64,000 bases of DNA from Bin87 sp965204395 (GCA_965204395.1 OZ241987.1:1-64000); one strand, 5' to 3'. Shown: positions 7,917 through 16,445, numbered from the stretch's first letter. Program-made: numbers and translations. Notes: a model not told the origin generated them from the letters alone.

Positions 7917-8903
7917 CTACCACCACGGCCAGAACATCCATCGAATCCAGATTACACCGACGGCAACGGCAGCGGCCAGCGCGGCGGTGGCGTAAAGCGC
8001 GCGCGTCGCCGTGGCAATGTGCCCCGGTGTCGGTTCGGGTGCCGGATCGCCCAGGCTGTAGTGCCCAACTTTCTCCAACGTAACGCCCAGCCCACCGGCC
8101 ATGGTCGCCATAGTCCATCCGGCGTTGGGCGATTCCGTTCTTCCCCGATGGGCAATCATGATGGTCCAAGCGCGCCCTGCGACCATGCCGGGGAGCAAAG
8201 CCGTAGAAACCCACAGCAGGCCAGCAGCGAACCGGGCGGGGATAAGATTGATGAGGTCGTCCAGTCTCGCCGACGCCTTGCCCAGGTATTCGTATCGGCC
8301 GTGGTAGCCCACCATGCTGTCCAGCGTGTTGATGGCGCGGTACGCCACGGCACCTGGCAGGCCAAACATGGCGAATGCCAACAACGGACCGACCACACTG
8401 TCAGTGATGTTTTCGGCCACCGATTCGATTGCTCCTGCGGCCATCTGACCGACAGTTAGCTGGGAGGTGTCCCGGCTCACCAAGGCGGACATCTGTTGAC
8501 GGGCGACGGTGATGTCTCCTGCTGACAGTATCCGCCCGATGTCGGCAGCGACGCGGTGAAGCATACGCACCGAGAAAGTGGTTTTGAGCAGCATCGCCAC
8601 GACCACAAGATACGCAAGCGGATGGAGTTGCATCAGTCCGTACGCCGCTGCCCACGCTGCCGCTCCCCACATCGCGGGGACCAACAGAGCCATCACGACG
8701 CCCGCCGCGAGTTGCATTAAACGTGAGGCCTTCGGACCAGGAGCGATGCGATCGGCCAACGCGACAGTTTGGCCGATCCAGACGGTGGGATGTAGCCGAT
8801 TGGGCGGTTCGCCCAGCGTTAGGTCCAATAGCAGCGCCAACAGCAGGACCAGCACGTCCAGCGGAACGGGGAGAGTGGTCAGGGTGTGCGCCAACTCGTC
8901 CAT
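7917..8903 (-). CDS. cbiB: Adenosylcobinamide-phosphate synthase
   Basis: A 328-residue integral membrane protein that joins aminopropanol phosphate to adenosylcobyric acid. Diagnostic stretches are LLALLLDLTLGEPPNRLHP, HPTVWIG, an amphipathic middle with RHRVAADIGR-like arginines, GAVAYRAINTLDSMVGY and FAAGLLW. The ATG at 8903 is preferred to an upstream in-frame start at 8939 because it follows the cobS TGA by a single base, a typical translationally coupled arrangement. Confidence 0.92.
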   Translation of the reverse strand: MDELAHTLTTLPVPLDVLVLLLALLLDLTLGEPPNRLHPTVWIGQTVALADRIAPGPKASRLMQLAAGVVMALLVPAMWGAAAWAAAYGLMQLHPLAYLVVVAMLLKTTFSVRMLHRVAADIGRILSAGDITVARQQMSALVSRDTSQLTVGQMAAGAIESVAENITDSVVGPLLAFAMFGLPGAVAYRAINTLDSMVGYHGRYEYLGKASARLDDLINLIPARFAAGLLWVSTALLPGMVAGRAWTIMIAHRGRTESPNAGWTMATMAGGLGVTLEKVGHYSLGDPAPEPTPGHIATATRALYATAALAAAVAVGVIWIRWMFWPWW

Positions 8904-8904
8904 T

Positions 8905-9786
8905 TCAGTAGGTCGAGTAAGAGAACCAGCCAGCCTCAAAACCGATGGGCCAGCGCATATCGGTCAGAATCCCTCCACCGTAGCCCATCGTGAACCCCAT
9001 TCCGCCCAATTCCACGCGCCACAACAGGATAAGGAGCAAAACCAGGGCCAGCACCTCCATGATTTCGTTTGCCGCGCCGTAGCAATCACCGGTCAACCCT
9101 CCTCCCAAGCGCCTCGAAGCCCACCAGCCCAGCAGCAACGAAACCACCGAGACCACGACCAGAATCAAGATTCCCGCCAACCCCAACAAGAACCATACTA
9201 CGGCAGCCACGGTAAGCAGGGCAAAGACGGTCGCCAGCCAAGGCCGGCCATGTGTCGCAAACGCGCTTCCGATCCCTTGCTGCCGGCCGTAGGGGAAAAC
9301 GGTCAGCAGCAGCGTCATCGCCCACCGCGAAACGATTGGGAAAAACAATAATCCGCTCAGGCCGGGCACCATGGTCAACAGAGAAAGCAACGCTGAGTAT
9401 TTGACCAGCAACACGCTGACGCAACCGGCTACCGCGAACGAGCCCACGCGAGAATCACGCATGATCTCCAGCCGCCGTTCCACCGTGTGGCCTCCCCACA
9501 TGGCGTCACAAAAGTCCATTAGGCCGTCCAGATGAAGAAATCGATTTGCCGCGGCCATCGCCATCACCAACAGCGCTGCCAGAACCGGCGTGAACATCGG
9601 GACTCCCAATGCCAGGGTCCAAAGCAATACAAGAGCCACCAGCAGTAAACCGTACAGCAGCCCCACAATGGGGTACCAACCGCGGGACCGGGAGATTTCG
9701 ATGTCGGTAGCGGAAGCCAACCCAACCGGCAGAATGGTCAGGAAAGAGAGCGCCACCAACAGCGGCGCGTAGGCGGCGCGAAACAC
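8905..9786 (-). CDS. cobS: Adenosylcobinamide-GDP ribazoletransferase (cobalamin synthase)
   Basis: A 293-residue polytopic membrane protein that condenses alpha-ribazole (phosphate) with adenosylcobinamide-GDP. It has LSFLTILPVG at the N-terminus and HLDGLMDFCDAMWGG near 87-101. The acidic residues there match the conserved HLDGLaDt.Da motif of CobS, with Phe-Cys replacing the more usual Thr-Ala. RDSRVGSFAV follows as expected. Start: GTG, 15 bp after cobT. It is coupled to cbiB downstream. Confidence 0.92.
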   Translation of the reverse strand: MFRAAYAPLLVALSFLTILPVGLASATDIEISRSRGWYPIVGLLYGLLLVALVLLWTLALGVPMFTPVLAALLVMAMAAANRFLHLDGLMDFCDAMWGGHTVERRLEIMRDSRVGSFAVAGCVSVLLVKYSALLSLLTMVPGLSGLLFFPIVSRWAMTLLLTVFPYGRQQGIGSAFATHGRPWLATVFALLTVAAVVWFLLGLAGILILVVVSVVSLLLGWWASRRLGGGLTGDCYGAANEIMEVLALVLLLILLWRVELGGMGFTMGYGGGILTDMRWPIGFEAGWFSYSTY

Positions 9787-9801
9787 TATTGATATGGACG
9801 A

Positions 9802-10869
9802 CTAGTCGTCGCGATCAGAGACGCCGGCCTCGGCGAACGTCGCCATTTCCGCAAGCACCTTTGCCGAAGCCTCTACGATGTGCATGGACAGGGCGGCGCC
9901 GGTGCCCTCGCCAAGACGCATGTCCATGTTCAGCAAAGGCGACAATCCCATGGCCTGCAGGCCGACATTGTGGCCCGGCTCCACGGAGCGGTGGGCGGCG
10001 ATGTATCGTTTGGCAATCTGTGGGCATAGCCGCCATGCGATCAAGGCGGCCGCGCCGCTGATGAAGCCGTCCACGATGACGGCGCAGTTGCGCGCCGCGG
10101 CGCCGAGCATAACGCCGGCCAGCACGCCGATTTCGTAGCCGCCCACTTTGGTCAGCACGTCCAGGCCGTCCTCGCCGTCCGGTTGGTTGACGTCCAGGGC
10201 ACGCCGGATGGTAGCGACCTTGCCCTCCAGAGCAGCGTCATCGACACCCGTGCCTCGGCCCGTCACGGCAGCGACATCGGCACCGGTGATGACGGCGGTG
10301 ATGGCGGCAGACGGAGTGGTGTTCCCGATGCCCATGTCGCCGCCGGCAATCAGGTTGGCTCCTGCATCGGCGCTGGCGTTGGCGGCGTTGATTCCAATCT
10401 CCAAGCAGCGGATGGCGGCGTCGCGGCTCATGGCGGGACCGACGGCGATGTTGCCGGCACCGTACCCGACCTTGGCGATGGTGAGGCCAGGATGTGGGTC
10501 CAGGTCGACCGCCACGCCCGCGTCGATTACGGTTATGTCCGCGCCAGCATGTCCCGCCAGGGCATTGATGGCCGCTCCGCCAGCAAGGAAATTGAACACC
10601 ATCTGGGGAGTGACTTCAGCCGGATACGCCGAGACGCCCTCGGAGGCGACGCCGTGATCCCCGGCCACCACGATGACTGCCTTGCCGGTGATTTGGGGAA
10701 TGGGTTCCGCAAAGATTCCGGCCAGTTGGATGGACAAAGCTTCCAAGCGGCCAAGGCTGCCGGGCGGCTTGGTGAGCACACCCTGCCGGGCCTCGGCTGC
10801 AGCGACGGCTTCGGCATCCAGCGGGCCGATGGCGGCAATGGTCTGGTCAACCAGCGATGAGATTGTCAT
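9802..10869 (-). CDS. cobT: Nicotinate-nucleotide-dimethylbenzimidazole phosphoribosyltransferase
   Basis: A 355-residue CobT of normal length; it makes alpha-ribazole phosphate from nicotinate mononucleotide and a base. Motifs in order: TKPPGSLGRLE near 33-43, VAGDHGV, GGAAINALA, MGIGNTTPSAA near 175-185, LRLGEGTGAAL close to the C-terminus with the catalytic Glu. GGAGA lies just before the ATG. Operon position is between cobO and cobS, which fits lower-ligand assembly in the same transcript. Confidence 0.95.
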   Translation of the reverse strand: MTISSLVDQTIAAIGPLDAEAVAAAEARQGVLTKPPGSLGRLEALSIQLAGIFAEPIPQITGKAVIVVAGDHGVASEGVSAYPAEVTPQMVFNFLAGGAAINALAGHAGADITVIDAGVAVDLDPHPGLTIAKVGYGAGNIAVGPAMSRDAAIRCLEIGINAANASADAGANLIAGGDMGIGNTTPSAAITAVITGADVAAVTGRGTGVDDAALEGKVATIRRALDVNQPDGEDGLDVLTKVGGYEIGVLAGVMLGAAARNCAVIVDGFISGAAALIAWRLCPQIAKRYIAAHRSVEPGHNVGLQAMGLSPLLNMDMRLGEGTGAALSMHIVEASAKVLAEMATFAEAGVSDRDD

Positions 10870-10923
10870 GGTGTCTCCGAGCCGTCGTAGAGATACGCGC
10901 GATTCCGGCGAAGGCGGTTGACG

Positions 10924-11493
10924 TCAGAATTCGATGCCCGGCTGCGCTTTGATGCCGGCGTCGTACGGGTGCTTGACCACGTTCATCTCGGTGACGAGGT
11001 CGGCGTATTCCACCAGCGCTTCGGGAGCATGGCGGCCGGTGATGATGACGTGCTGCATCTCCGGACGAGCCTTGAGAGCCGCAACCACATCTTCGACCGG
11101 CAGCCAACCGTAGTGCATGGGGTATGTGAATTCATCGAGGATCACGAGGTCGTGCTCACCGCTGGCGATGACCTCTTTGGCATCCTCCCACAGAGCTCGG
11201 GCCAGGTCGGCGCTGGCTTCCAGGTCCTGGGACCGCCAGGTGAAACCGTCGCCCATCGCGCGAACGGTGATGCCCATCTTCTGGGCGGCCCGCTGCTCGC
11301 CGAAGTTGGCGGTGGTGTGCTTGATGAACTGGAGCATGATCACGTTCATTTCGCGGCCCCAGGACCGCATCAGTACGCCCATCGCGGCGGTGGTTTTGCC
11401 CTTGCCGTTTCCGGTGTTGACGATGACCAGCCCCTTGTTGATTCGAGGGCCGCGCACGGACTGGGGGCCGTGGCGGGTTTCTTGCGTTGTCAT
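10924..11493 (-). CDS. cobO: Corrinoid adenosyltransferase
   Basis: A 189-residue CobO/BtuR-type ATP:cob(I)alamin adenosyltransferase. The P-loop GNGKGKTT is at 28-35, followed by VIMLQFIK, the acidic DLVILDEFTY and VIITGRHAPEALVEYADLVTEM, all diagnostic of the family. The ATG at 11493 has AGGAGG about 10 bases upstream; an in-frame start at 11547 lacks such a site and would overlap the Uma2 stop. It supplies the adenosyl group to the corrin ring for the downstream steps encoded in the operon. Confidence 0.95.
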   Translation of the reverse strand: MTTQETRHGPQSVRGPRINKGLVIVNTGNGKGKTTAAMGVLMRSWGREMNVIMLQFIKHTTANFGEQRAAQKMGITVRAMGDGFTWRSQDLEASADLARALWEDAKEVIASGEHDLVILDEFTYPMHYGWLPVEDVVAALKARPEMQHVIITGRHAPEALVEYADLVTEMNVVKHPYDAGIKAQPGIEF

Positions 11494-11543
11494 GAGTGTC
11501 GTACTCCTCCTAACCGTTTCAAGAGGTGGTGCCGCTGCCGGCA

Positions 11544-12230
11544 TCACGGAAGATTGTCGAAAATGCGCTGGCGAACATTGAACACGAAGCCGGGCAATAC
11601 ATCGCCACCGCCGACGGTTTCGGGATCGGCCAAGACTTCGGGTTCCGCACCGGGGCTGAACACGGAGACGGTGCGGTCAACGGGATGTATGACCCAGACC
11701 AAGCGAGCGCTGCCATCCAGGTAACGACGGACTTTGTCCGCCAGTTGTGGGCCTCGGTTGGATGGCGAGACGATCTCGACAACAAAATCGGGGACAACCC
11801 TTGCGTATGGCGGTGTCCGCGCCTCTTCGGGCAGGGCGTTCCATCGCTCGTCGGACATCCACCAAGCGTCGGGACCCAAGCGGGATCCGTCCGGGAGTAC
11901 GAACAAGGAGGTGGAGCCACCGTACTTGCCACCATGCTCCCTACCCCAAATCCCAACTTCGACCACTACCTCGGCTTCATACCAGTCGCCGGGCAATCCC
12001 GTAGGAGCCATAATTTTCAGTTCTCCCTTAGCGGTGACTTCGAAATCACCGAGAGTCTCCCCGTTGCGTTGTGCAAAGTCCTCAAGCCAAGAGTCGAGGT
12101 CGGGATCGTCAAGGGACTGGCCGAACTCCGCCAGTGGTATCAGCAGGTACCCACGGAACCACTCGGATGGAGCCAAGTCATCGGAGGTTCCGGTTGATCC
12201 GGTTGGCTTCTGAGTGCGGGTAGTGGTCAT
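11544..12230 (-). CDS. Uma2-family (DUF820) putative endonuclease, second copy
   Basis: A 228-residue Uma2 protein clearly different from the copy at 7289-7879. Visible core: GELKIMAPTGLPGDW, VLPDGSRLGPDAWWMS, VVPDFVVEIVSPSNRG, then DKVRRYLDGSARLVWVIHP and VSVFSPG. Asp and Glu of PDFVVEIVSPS and the following Lys form the PD-(D/E)XK core. Its ATG overlaps the stop of the CbiA-type gene (ATGA), so translation should be coupled. The N-terminus carries about 45 extra residues before the core. Function unknown; being embedded among cob genes is the unusual point. Confidence 0.88.
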   Translation of the reverse strand: MTTTRTQKPTGSTGTSDDLAPSEWFRGYLLIPLAEFGQSLDDPDLDSWLEDFAQRNGETLGDFEVTAKGELKIMAPTGLPGDWYEAEVVVEVGIWGREHGGKYGGSTSLFVLPDGSRLGPDAWWMSDERWNALPEEARTPPYARVVPDFVVEIVSPSNRGPQLADKVRRYLDGSARLVWVIHPVDRTVSVFSPGAEPEVLADPETVGGGDVLPGFVFNVRQRIFDNLP

Positions 12231-13609
12231 CGCGACGCCTCGTCTTTGGTGGCGGCGCAGGTATCTACGAACCGTTTGGCGAGGCCAGGGCGGCTGCCCA
12301 GGTGGACGTGAATGTAAGAGGCCCAGACGCTGCCCTTTCGGAATCCTTCGGGTCGACCGTGCTGGTTCACCACGCGATAGGCGGCGGATTCTTCGCCCGG
12401 CGGGTCCTGAAGCACCGACCAGTGGAATTCGTGGCCACGCACCTGCTCGCCGGCGCGGAGCAGTGGGCCCTCGGCGCAGGCTTCGACCTCACGATAGCCG
12501 AGGTGCAAACGCCTACCTTCCATGGAAGACACCACCGGAATTGCGCCAACCATGGGGAATTGGCGACCGTCCAGGTCCGACAGGCTTTGACCAAGGTACA
12601 TCAGCCCGCCGCACTCGCCATAGACTGGAACATCCCTTTGAATCGCCGACCGGATTGAATCGAGCATACTGTGGTTGCGGGAAAGGTCCTCCGCGAACAG
12701 TTCGGGGAAGCCTCCGCCCAGGTAGACTCCTCCAACGGCGTCCGGCAGCGTCGAATCATCCAGAGGCGAGAATGGAATGACCTCTGCGCCCCACGCCGAA
12801 AGCAGGTCAAGCGAATCCTGGTAATAGAAGGAAAAAGCGCGGTCCCGGGCCACGGCGATAACGGTACGTGCGGGCTGGCGCACATCGGGAAACACTCCCG
12901 AGCCCGCATCGGATGGTCGGCCGGCGGTCTCAGCAATACGAGCGATCGCGTTGAGGTCGATGGTCTGCTCGATTTGTGCGTTGAGGGCGTCGTACCAATC
13001 GCTGAGCACCGTGCCCTCTACGGTGGGTATCAACCCGAGATGACGCTCCGGCTGCACCAGGTCATCGCGGCGGGGCAGCCAGCCCACCACGGGCAATCCG
13101 GTGGTGGCCTCGATCTGCGGCTGGCAGAATTCCAGGTGCCGTTCGCTGCCTACGCCGTTCAGAATCACGCCGGCGATGCGCAGTTGGGGGTCGAACTGTT
13201 GGTAGCCCAAGACCTCGGCGGCAACGCTCCGAGCCACTTTGCCGGCGTCGGCAATCAGGATCACGGGGGCGTCCAACAACTTGGCCAGCTCGGCGGTCGA
13301 ACCATCCTCATCAAGAGACGAATGGCCGTCGAAGACACCCATGACACCTTCCACGACGGCGATGTCAGCAGCGCCGGCCGCACGGTGGAACAATTCGGCG
13401 ACGACGGGATGGGGCAGCATCCAGGTGTCCAGGTTCCGCGACGGCACGCCGCTGGCGATGGTGTGGTAGGTGGGATCGATGTAGTCGGGGCCGGCCTTGA
13501 ATGGCTGCACGCGCAGACCCCGACGGGCCAACGCGCCCATCACGCCGCTGGCGATGGTGGTTTTGCCGACTCCGGAACGGACGCCGGCTATGACAACGGC
13601 TGAGGTCAT
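12227..13609 (-). CDS. cbiA: Cobyrinate a,c-diamide synthase
   Basis: A 460-residue ATP-dependent glutamine amidotransferase that amidates the a and c side chains of cobyrinate. The N-terminal dethiobiotin-synthetase-like domain has GVRSGVGKTT at 9-18 and FKAGPDYIDP. The class I amidotransferase domain follows with the nucleophile Cys333 in VYGECGGLMYLG and the catalytic His in GHEFHWS. The length is typical of CbiA/CobB. It is the second gene after the riboswitch, 45 bp behind the HutX-like gene, and overlaps the second Uma2 gene by 4 bp. Confidence 0.93.
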   Translation of the reverse strand: MTSAVVIAGVRSGVGKTTIASGVMGALARRGLRVQPFKAGPDYIDPTYHTIASGVPSRNLDTWMLPHPVVAELFHRAAGAADIAVVEGVMGVFDGHSSLDEDGSTAELAKLLDAPVILIADAGKVARSVAAEVLGYQQFDPQLRIAGVILNGVGSERHLEFCQPQIEATTGLPVVGWLPRRDDLVQPERHLGLIPTVEGTVLSDWYDALNAQIEQTIDLNAIARIAETAGRPSDAGSGVFPDVRQPARTVIAVARDRAFSFYYQDSLDLLSAWGAEVIPFSPLDDSTLPDAVGGVYLGGGFPELFAEDLSRNHSMLDSIRSAIQRDVPVYGECGGLMYLGQSLSDLDGRQFPMVGAIPVVSSMEGRRLHLGYREVEACAEGPLLRAGEQVRGHEFHWSVLQDPPGEESAAYRVVNQHGRPEGFRKGSVWASYIHVHLGSRPGLAKRFVDTCAATKDEASR

Positions 13610-13654
13610 CGTGGCACCTGTGGTTGAGGGCCGAGATCAGTCGGGAAGCTTCGG

Positions 13655-14104
13655 TTACGGGTGGTCGCCGGCCCCACCGAATTCGTCGACGGACAGCGCG
13701 ATTTTGCTGGGGTATTTGCCCAACAGCCCCATGAAAAACTCGTGGCGCGGGGGGTTGGTAGCGTCTTCGTCCGATTTACGCAGGTAGATGCGCATGGCGG
13801 GGTTGCCGTCGCCGTCGCGCATCCAGAGTTGGTAGGACGGCAGACCCTGATCGTTGGTGGTGTGGATGAATTCGGCCTCGCGGATCTTGGACATGTCCAG
13901 GTGCATGTGGGTTCCGCCCGGCACCATGAGGGTGACGATGCGACCATCCGGAGTGAACCGGAGGTCGTCGAAGTCCATGTAGACCTCGGCGGAGGCCGCG
14001 GTGCTTTCGAGCATCACCACGACTTCGTTGAAGCCGATGCCATCAACGCCGTCGCGACACTCTTCGAGGATATTCTGCAGGGTGGATACGGTAGGTTCTG
14101 CCAT
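13655..14104 (-). CDS. HutX/ChuX-like small protein, first gene under the cobalamin riboswitch
   Basis: A 149-residue soluble protein with AGGAG about 9 bases before the ATG. Residues 66-110 follow a pattern that I recall from the heme-carrier proteins HutX/ChuX: an HxH strand (His66, His68), a helix-turn segment, SYQLW at 90-94, a DGDG turn and MRIYLRKSDED at 104-114. The similarity is in spacing and key positions, not strong identity, and no alignment could be run. Being directly behind a B12 riboswitch and before cbiA suggests a corrinoid or cobalt-related job, such as carrying or delivering a tetrapyrrole. It could equally be an uncharacterised Chloroflexi protein of unrelated function. 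Confidence 0.6.
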   Translation of the reverse strand: MAEPTVSTLQNILEECRDGVDGIGFNEVVVMLESTAASAEVYMDFDDLRFTPDGRIVTLMVPGGTHMHLDMSKIREAEFIHTTNDQGLPSYQLWMRDGDGNPAMRIYLRKSDEDATNPPRHEFFMGLLGKYPSKIALSVDEFGGAGDHP

Positions 14105-14305
14105 GAGCGGCGCTCCTGATTGGCGAGATTGGTAGCGCTGGGGTTCAAACTACGTGCCGATTATAACAGTGGCGACGGGCGGCGACCGTCCCGAGCTTTA
14201 CCGTCCGGCGATTTTCGGAATGCGCGCCCCGGAGGATCGGTGGAGGAGGTAACCGGCCCACCGGAGCAGCGCAAGAAGAAAGTCAATAGCGGGTTATCGA
14301 CGCGA
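14105..14305 (-). other. Leader between the attenuator and the first operon gene
   Basis: About 200 bp of untranslated leader downstream of the riboswitch terminator and upstream of the HutX-like gene. No reading frame or second structured motif is evident apart from the gene's ribosome binding site near 14112-14117. Confidence 0.5.
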
Positions 14306-14339
14306 CAAAGAAAAACCCGCCTGCTGGTCTGCAGTCGGG
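14306..14339 (-). terminator. Intrinsic terminator in the cobalamin leader
   Basis: On the minus strand, the arms at 14331-14339 and 14316-14324 form a 9-position stem with one internal mismatch and a 6-base loop, followed by TTTTTCTTTG (14306-14315). It lies about 90 bp downstream of the aptamer, where a transcription-attenuating expression platform is expected. Confidence 0.75.
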
Positions 14340-14430
14340 TAACGATGGTGGGCCGGTATTTGAGGAAACCCCGGTATGTGCCGGGATACGCCCGCCCACC
14401 CGTTCCACGAAGTGCAGCTGGGACACACCC

Positions 14431-14641
14431 GCTGGCAGGCCTCCTGGCTTATGGCTGCTAGCGACGCTCCTCCGCCTTCCCATCCGTATCTACGCGGACA
14501 GTGGCAGTAACCGGGGATTGCGCGTCAATCCCCTTTGGAGGGCATCTCGCCAATTACAGTGGCGGGACCGCACCGGATTTACACCGGATTTCCTTTTCAG
14601 CTCGCCGCGTCCGCGAAGTCGCGGATCTGAGCGAGCCACCT
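14431..14641 (-). promoter_or_regulatory. Cobalamin riboswitch aptamer
   Basis: Reading 5' to 3' on the minus strand, the landmark pieces of the B12 aptamer come in order: a GGTGG opening, AGGAAATCCGGTGTAAATCCG, the GCGGTCCCGCCACTGTAA segment, a second TGCCACTG, GGGAAGGCGGAGGAG, and the B12-box end AGCCAGGAGGCCTGCC at about 14435-14450. It is followed by a terminator hairpin and then by a cobalamin biosynthesis operon. Binding of adenosylcobalamin would be expected to stop transcription of the operon. Confidence 0.93.
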
Positions 14642-14675
14642 GCGGGAGTCGATAGATTCGATTGTTAACGATTCA

Positions 14676-14704
14676 ACGTTAGCAACATCCTGATTCTTTG
14701 TCAA
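14676..14704 (-). promoter_or_regulatory. Promoter of the cobalamin operon
   Basis: Minus-strand TTGACA (complement of 14699-14704), 17 bp spacer and TAACGT (complement of 14676-14681). The predicted start of transcription, near 14669, lies just before the aptamer. Confidence 0.7.
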
Positions 14705-15411
14705 CCAAGCCTCTTTGTGACTCAGACACAGGTGGGCTGGAGCAGTTGAGACGCTGCGCGATCACGCGTGCTCGCCGGCGACGGTGCCCCGGGAAGCGAA
14801 TCCAAACCGGATCTGCTCCGCTCCAGGTCGCGGGTCACATGCAAGGGGCGTCTGATCTTTGTTGTTTCGAGTTCGTTTGTTGTTTCGAGTTCGCTGATTG
14901 GTCTTGCTGATGGGCTATCGGGTCCTTTGATCGGGGGTCTGTGGGATGGGTGTCTGCCAGAGGTGAACGGCGGTCGTTGTCAGCCCCACGGCCGGGGGTT
15001 TTACGCAAGGTATTTTGACCACTCAAAATTGGCAGACAGCGCGTGGGTTGGAGGGATTCCCTCCGCTCCGGTCCTCTCACAGAATGGAGAGAGAGGCGCG
15101 TGCGCGGTACGCCCAGCGTGTGGATTGACGCTGGCCCCGCTGCAACCACGCCGGTTAGTTGTTGACCTGACGCTGATCCTGGCGGAGACGGTTTTGCGAT
15201 TTGGTTTCTGACGGGTTGGCCGTGTACGACCTGGTTCACCTCTGGGCAGGACTGGATAGGATGTTCTTACTCGAGTGATTTCATTATGGGCTCATGCGTT
15301 CGGGTTTGTCAAGGGGCGCTTCGCAGCCTACGTCGTGTGATGCCAGCCGTGGGACGCGGTCGCTCGGCACGCAGTTTCACCATCGATCAGCGAGCGATTG
15401 CGATGAGGGTT
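14705..15411. other. About 700 bp without a convincing gene
   Basis: Several short frames exist on both strands but none has a good start site, a recognisable motif or protein-like composition. The only structure seen is a perfect 18-bp tandem duplication (listed separately). A non-coding RNA cannot be excluded; none of the RNase P, SRP, tmRNA or 6S hallmarks was found. Confidence 0.5.
14858..14893. repeat. Perfect 18-bp tandem duplication
   Basis: TTTGTTGTTTCGAGTTCG occurs at 14858-14875 and again at 14876-14893 with no mismatch. Two copies only, so not a CRISPR or long microsatellite; probably a replication-slippage duplication. Confidence 0.9.
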
Positions 15412-16218
15412 TCATCGGGATTCGAAGCGTTGGACTATGGTTGTGACATGGGGATACAGCGGCAACCGTTCCTTGCCGTCCCACCACCGGAAGGACTCCA
15501 ACTCGTGGTCGTTAATCCTGGGCTCACCCCCGGCAAACACCAACACCACTTTGTGGTCGTTGAAGCTTCCCTCGTTGGTGTAATCAAACAGGCGCTCGGC
15601 GCGGTAGGCCTTCATGCCCAACTCTTCGGTAAGTTCGCGGCATGCCGCAGTGAGCGCGGCTTCTCCCCGTTCCATGGCGCCGCCAGGGAGGGAATATCTA
15701 TCGTGACCCTTGTCTCGGACCACCAGATACCTGCCGTCCTTAACCACAAGGGCGGTGGCTCGTTGCCGCTTCCGTTCCGTCGACGACTGTGAACGACTGC
15801 CTACGCTTCGAGACGTGTAATCTCTTTCCGGTTTGGCGCGAGCTTCCTTGATCTCCGCCCAAATCCTCAAAGCCTTTCGATCACCTCCGAAGGCCAACTC
15901 CTCCGGCTTTATTCTTTGGGGGTTGCGCCACCTAACATCCAGGCATTCCCTGCGCTGAAATCGCAGCCTGCCTCCGACCCGTTGCCCGACAAACACTTTT
16001 ATAGGACGAGCGTTGCCGGTGTACAACCGGTGGGTGATCCGCACGACGATGCCCGTTTCCTCTCTGGTCTCCCGATAGGCTGCGTGCCGACTGCTTTCGC
16101 CTCGGTCGACCAGCCCACCGGGGAGAGACCACTTCCCTTTCCTATTGCCGTATCCCCGCTGGACGAAAAGCACTTCGCCCTGATCGTTTTCTACCAGACA
16201 GAAAGCGACGTCTCGCAT
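15412..16218 (-). CDS. Tandem (two-domain) Nudix hydrolase
   Basis: A 268-residue protein with two complete Nudix domains joined by a basic linker (about 125-152). Box 1 spans residues 35-57 (GLVDRGE...REtrEETGI) and box 2 spans 180-202 (GAMERGE...RELTEELGM); both satisfy GX5EX7REUXEEXGU, so both sites should bind Mg2+ and hydrolyse nucleoside-diphosphate-linked substrates. The domains are not near-identical, so this is an old fusion and not a recent duplication. The ATG at 16218 has GGAGGAG 7-8 bases upstream; an earlier GTG at 16245 would start before that site. It is divergent from the diiron gene. Substrates are unknown. Confidence 0.85.
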   Translation of the reverse strand: MRDVAFCLVENDQGEVLFVQRGYGNRKGKWSLPGGLVDRGESSRHAAYRETREETGIVVRITHRLYTGNARPIKVFVGQRVGGRLRFQRRECLDVRWRNPQRIKPEELAFGGDRKALRIWAEIKEARAKPERDYTSRSVGSRSQSSTERKRQRATALVVKDGRYLVVRDKGHDRYSLPGGAMERGEAALTAACRELTEELGMKAYRAERLFDYTNEGSFNDHKVVLVFAGGEPRINDHELESFRWWDGKERLPLYPHVTTIVQRFESR

Positions 16219-16374
16219 TCCCAATCTCCTCCCGAGCATGCCCACAATTCAGGTACAGTTGGACCACGTTGGTCGAATTTTTATAGCGTATCGGAGACAT
16301 GCGCACAAACCGATAATTCACGGATATTCGGTCGTGCAGCGCCATTTGCCCGCCGTCGAAGCCAACGGGTTTTC

Positions 16375-16404
16375 TTGACGTTCTCAACGGCAATCGGGTA
16401 GAGT
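16375..16404 (+). promoter_or_regulatory. Promoter of the diiron gene pair
   Basis: TTGACG at 16375-16380, an 18 bp spacer and TAGAGT at 16399-16404. It ends 41 bp before the ATG at 16446, which has GGGAGG as ribosome binding site. Confidence 0.6.
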
Positions 16405-16445
16405 GCGAATACTATTGCAATTGTCCGGGAAAGGGAGGCACGAAT

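Noticed and set aside
14858..14893. CRISPR or direct-repeat array
   Set aside because: Only two adjoining copies and no spacers. No CRISPR array or cas gene was seen anywhere in the window.
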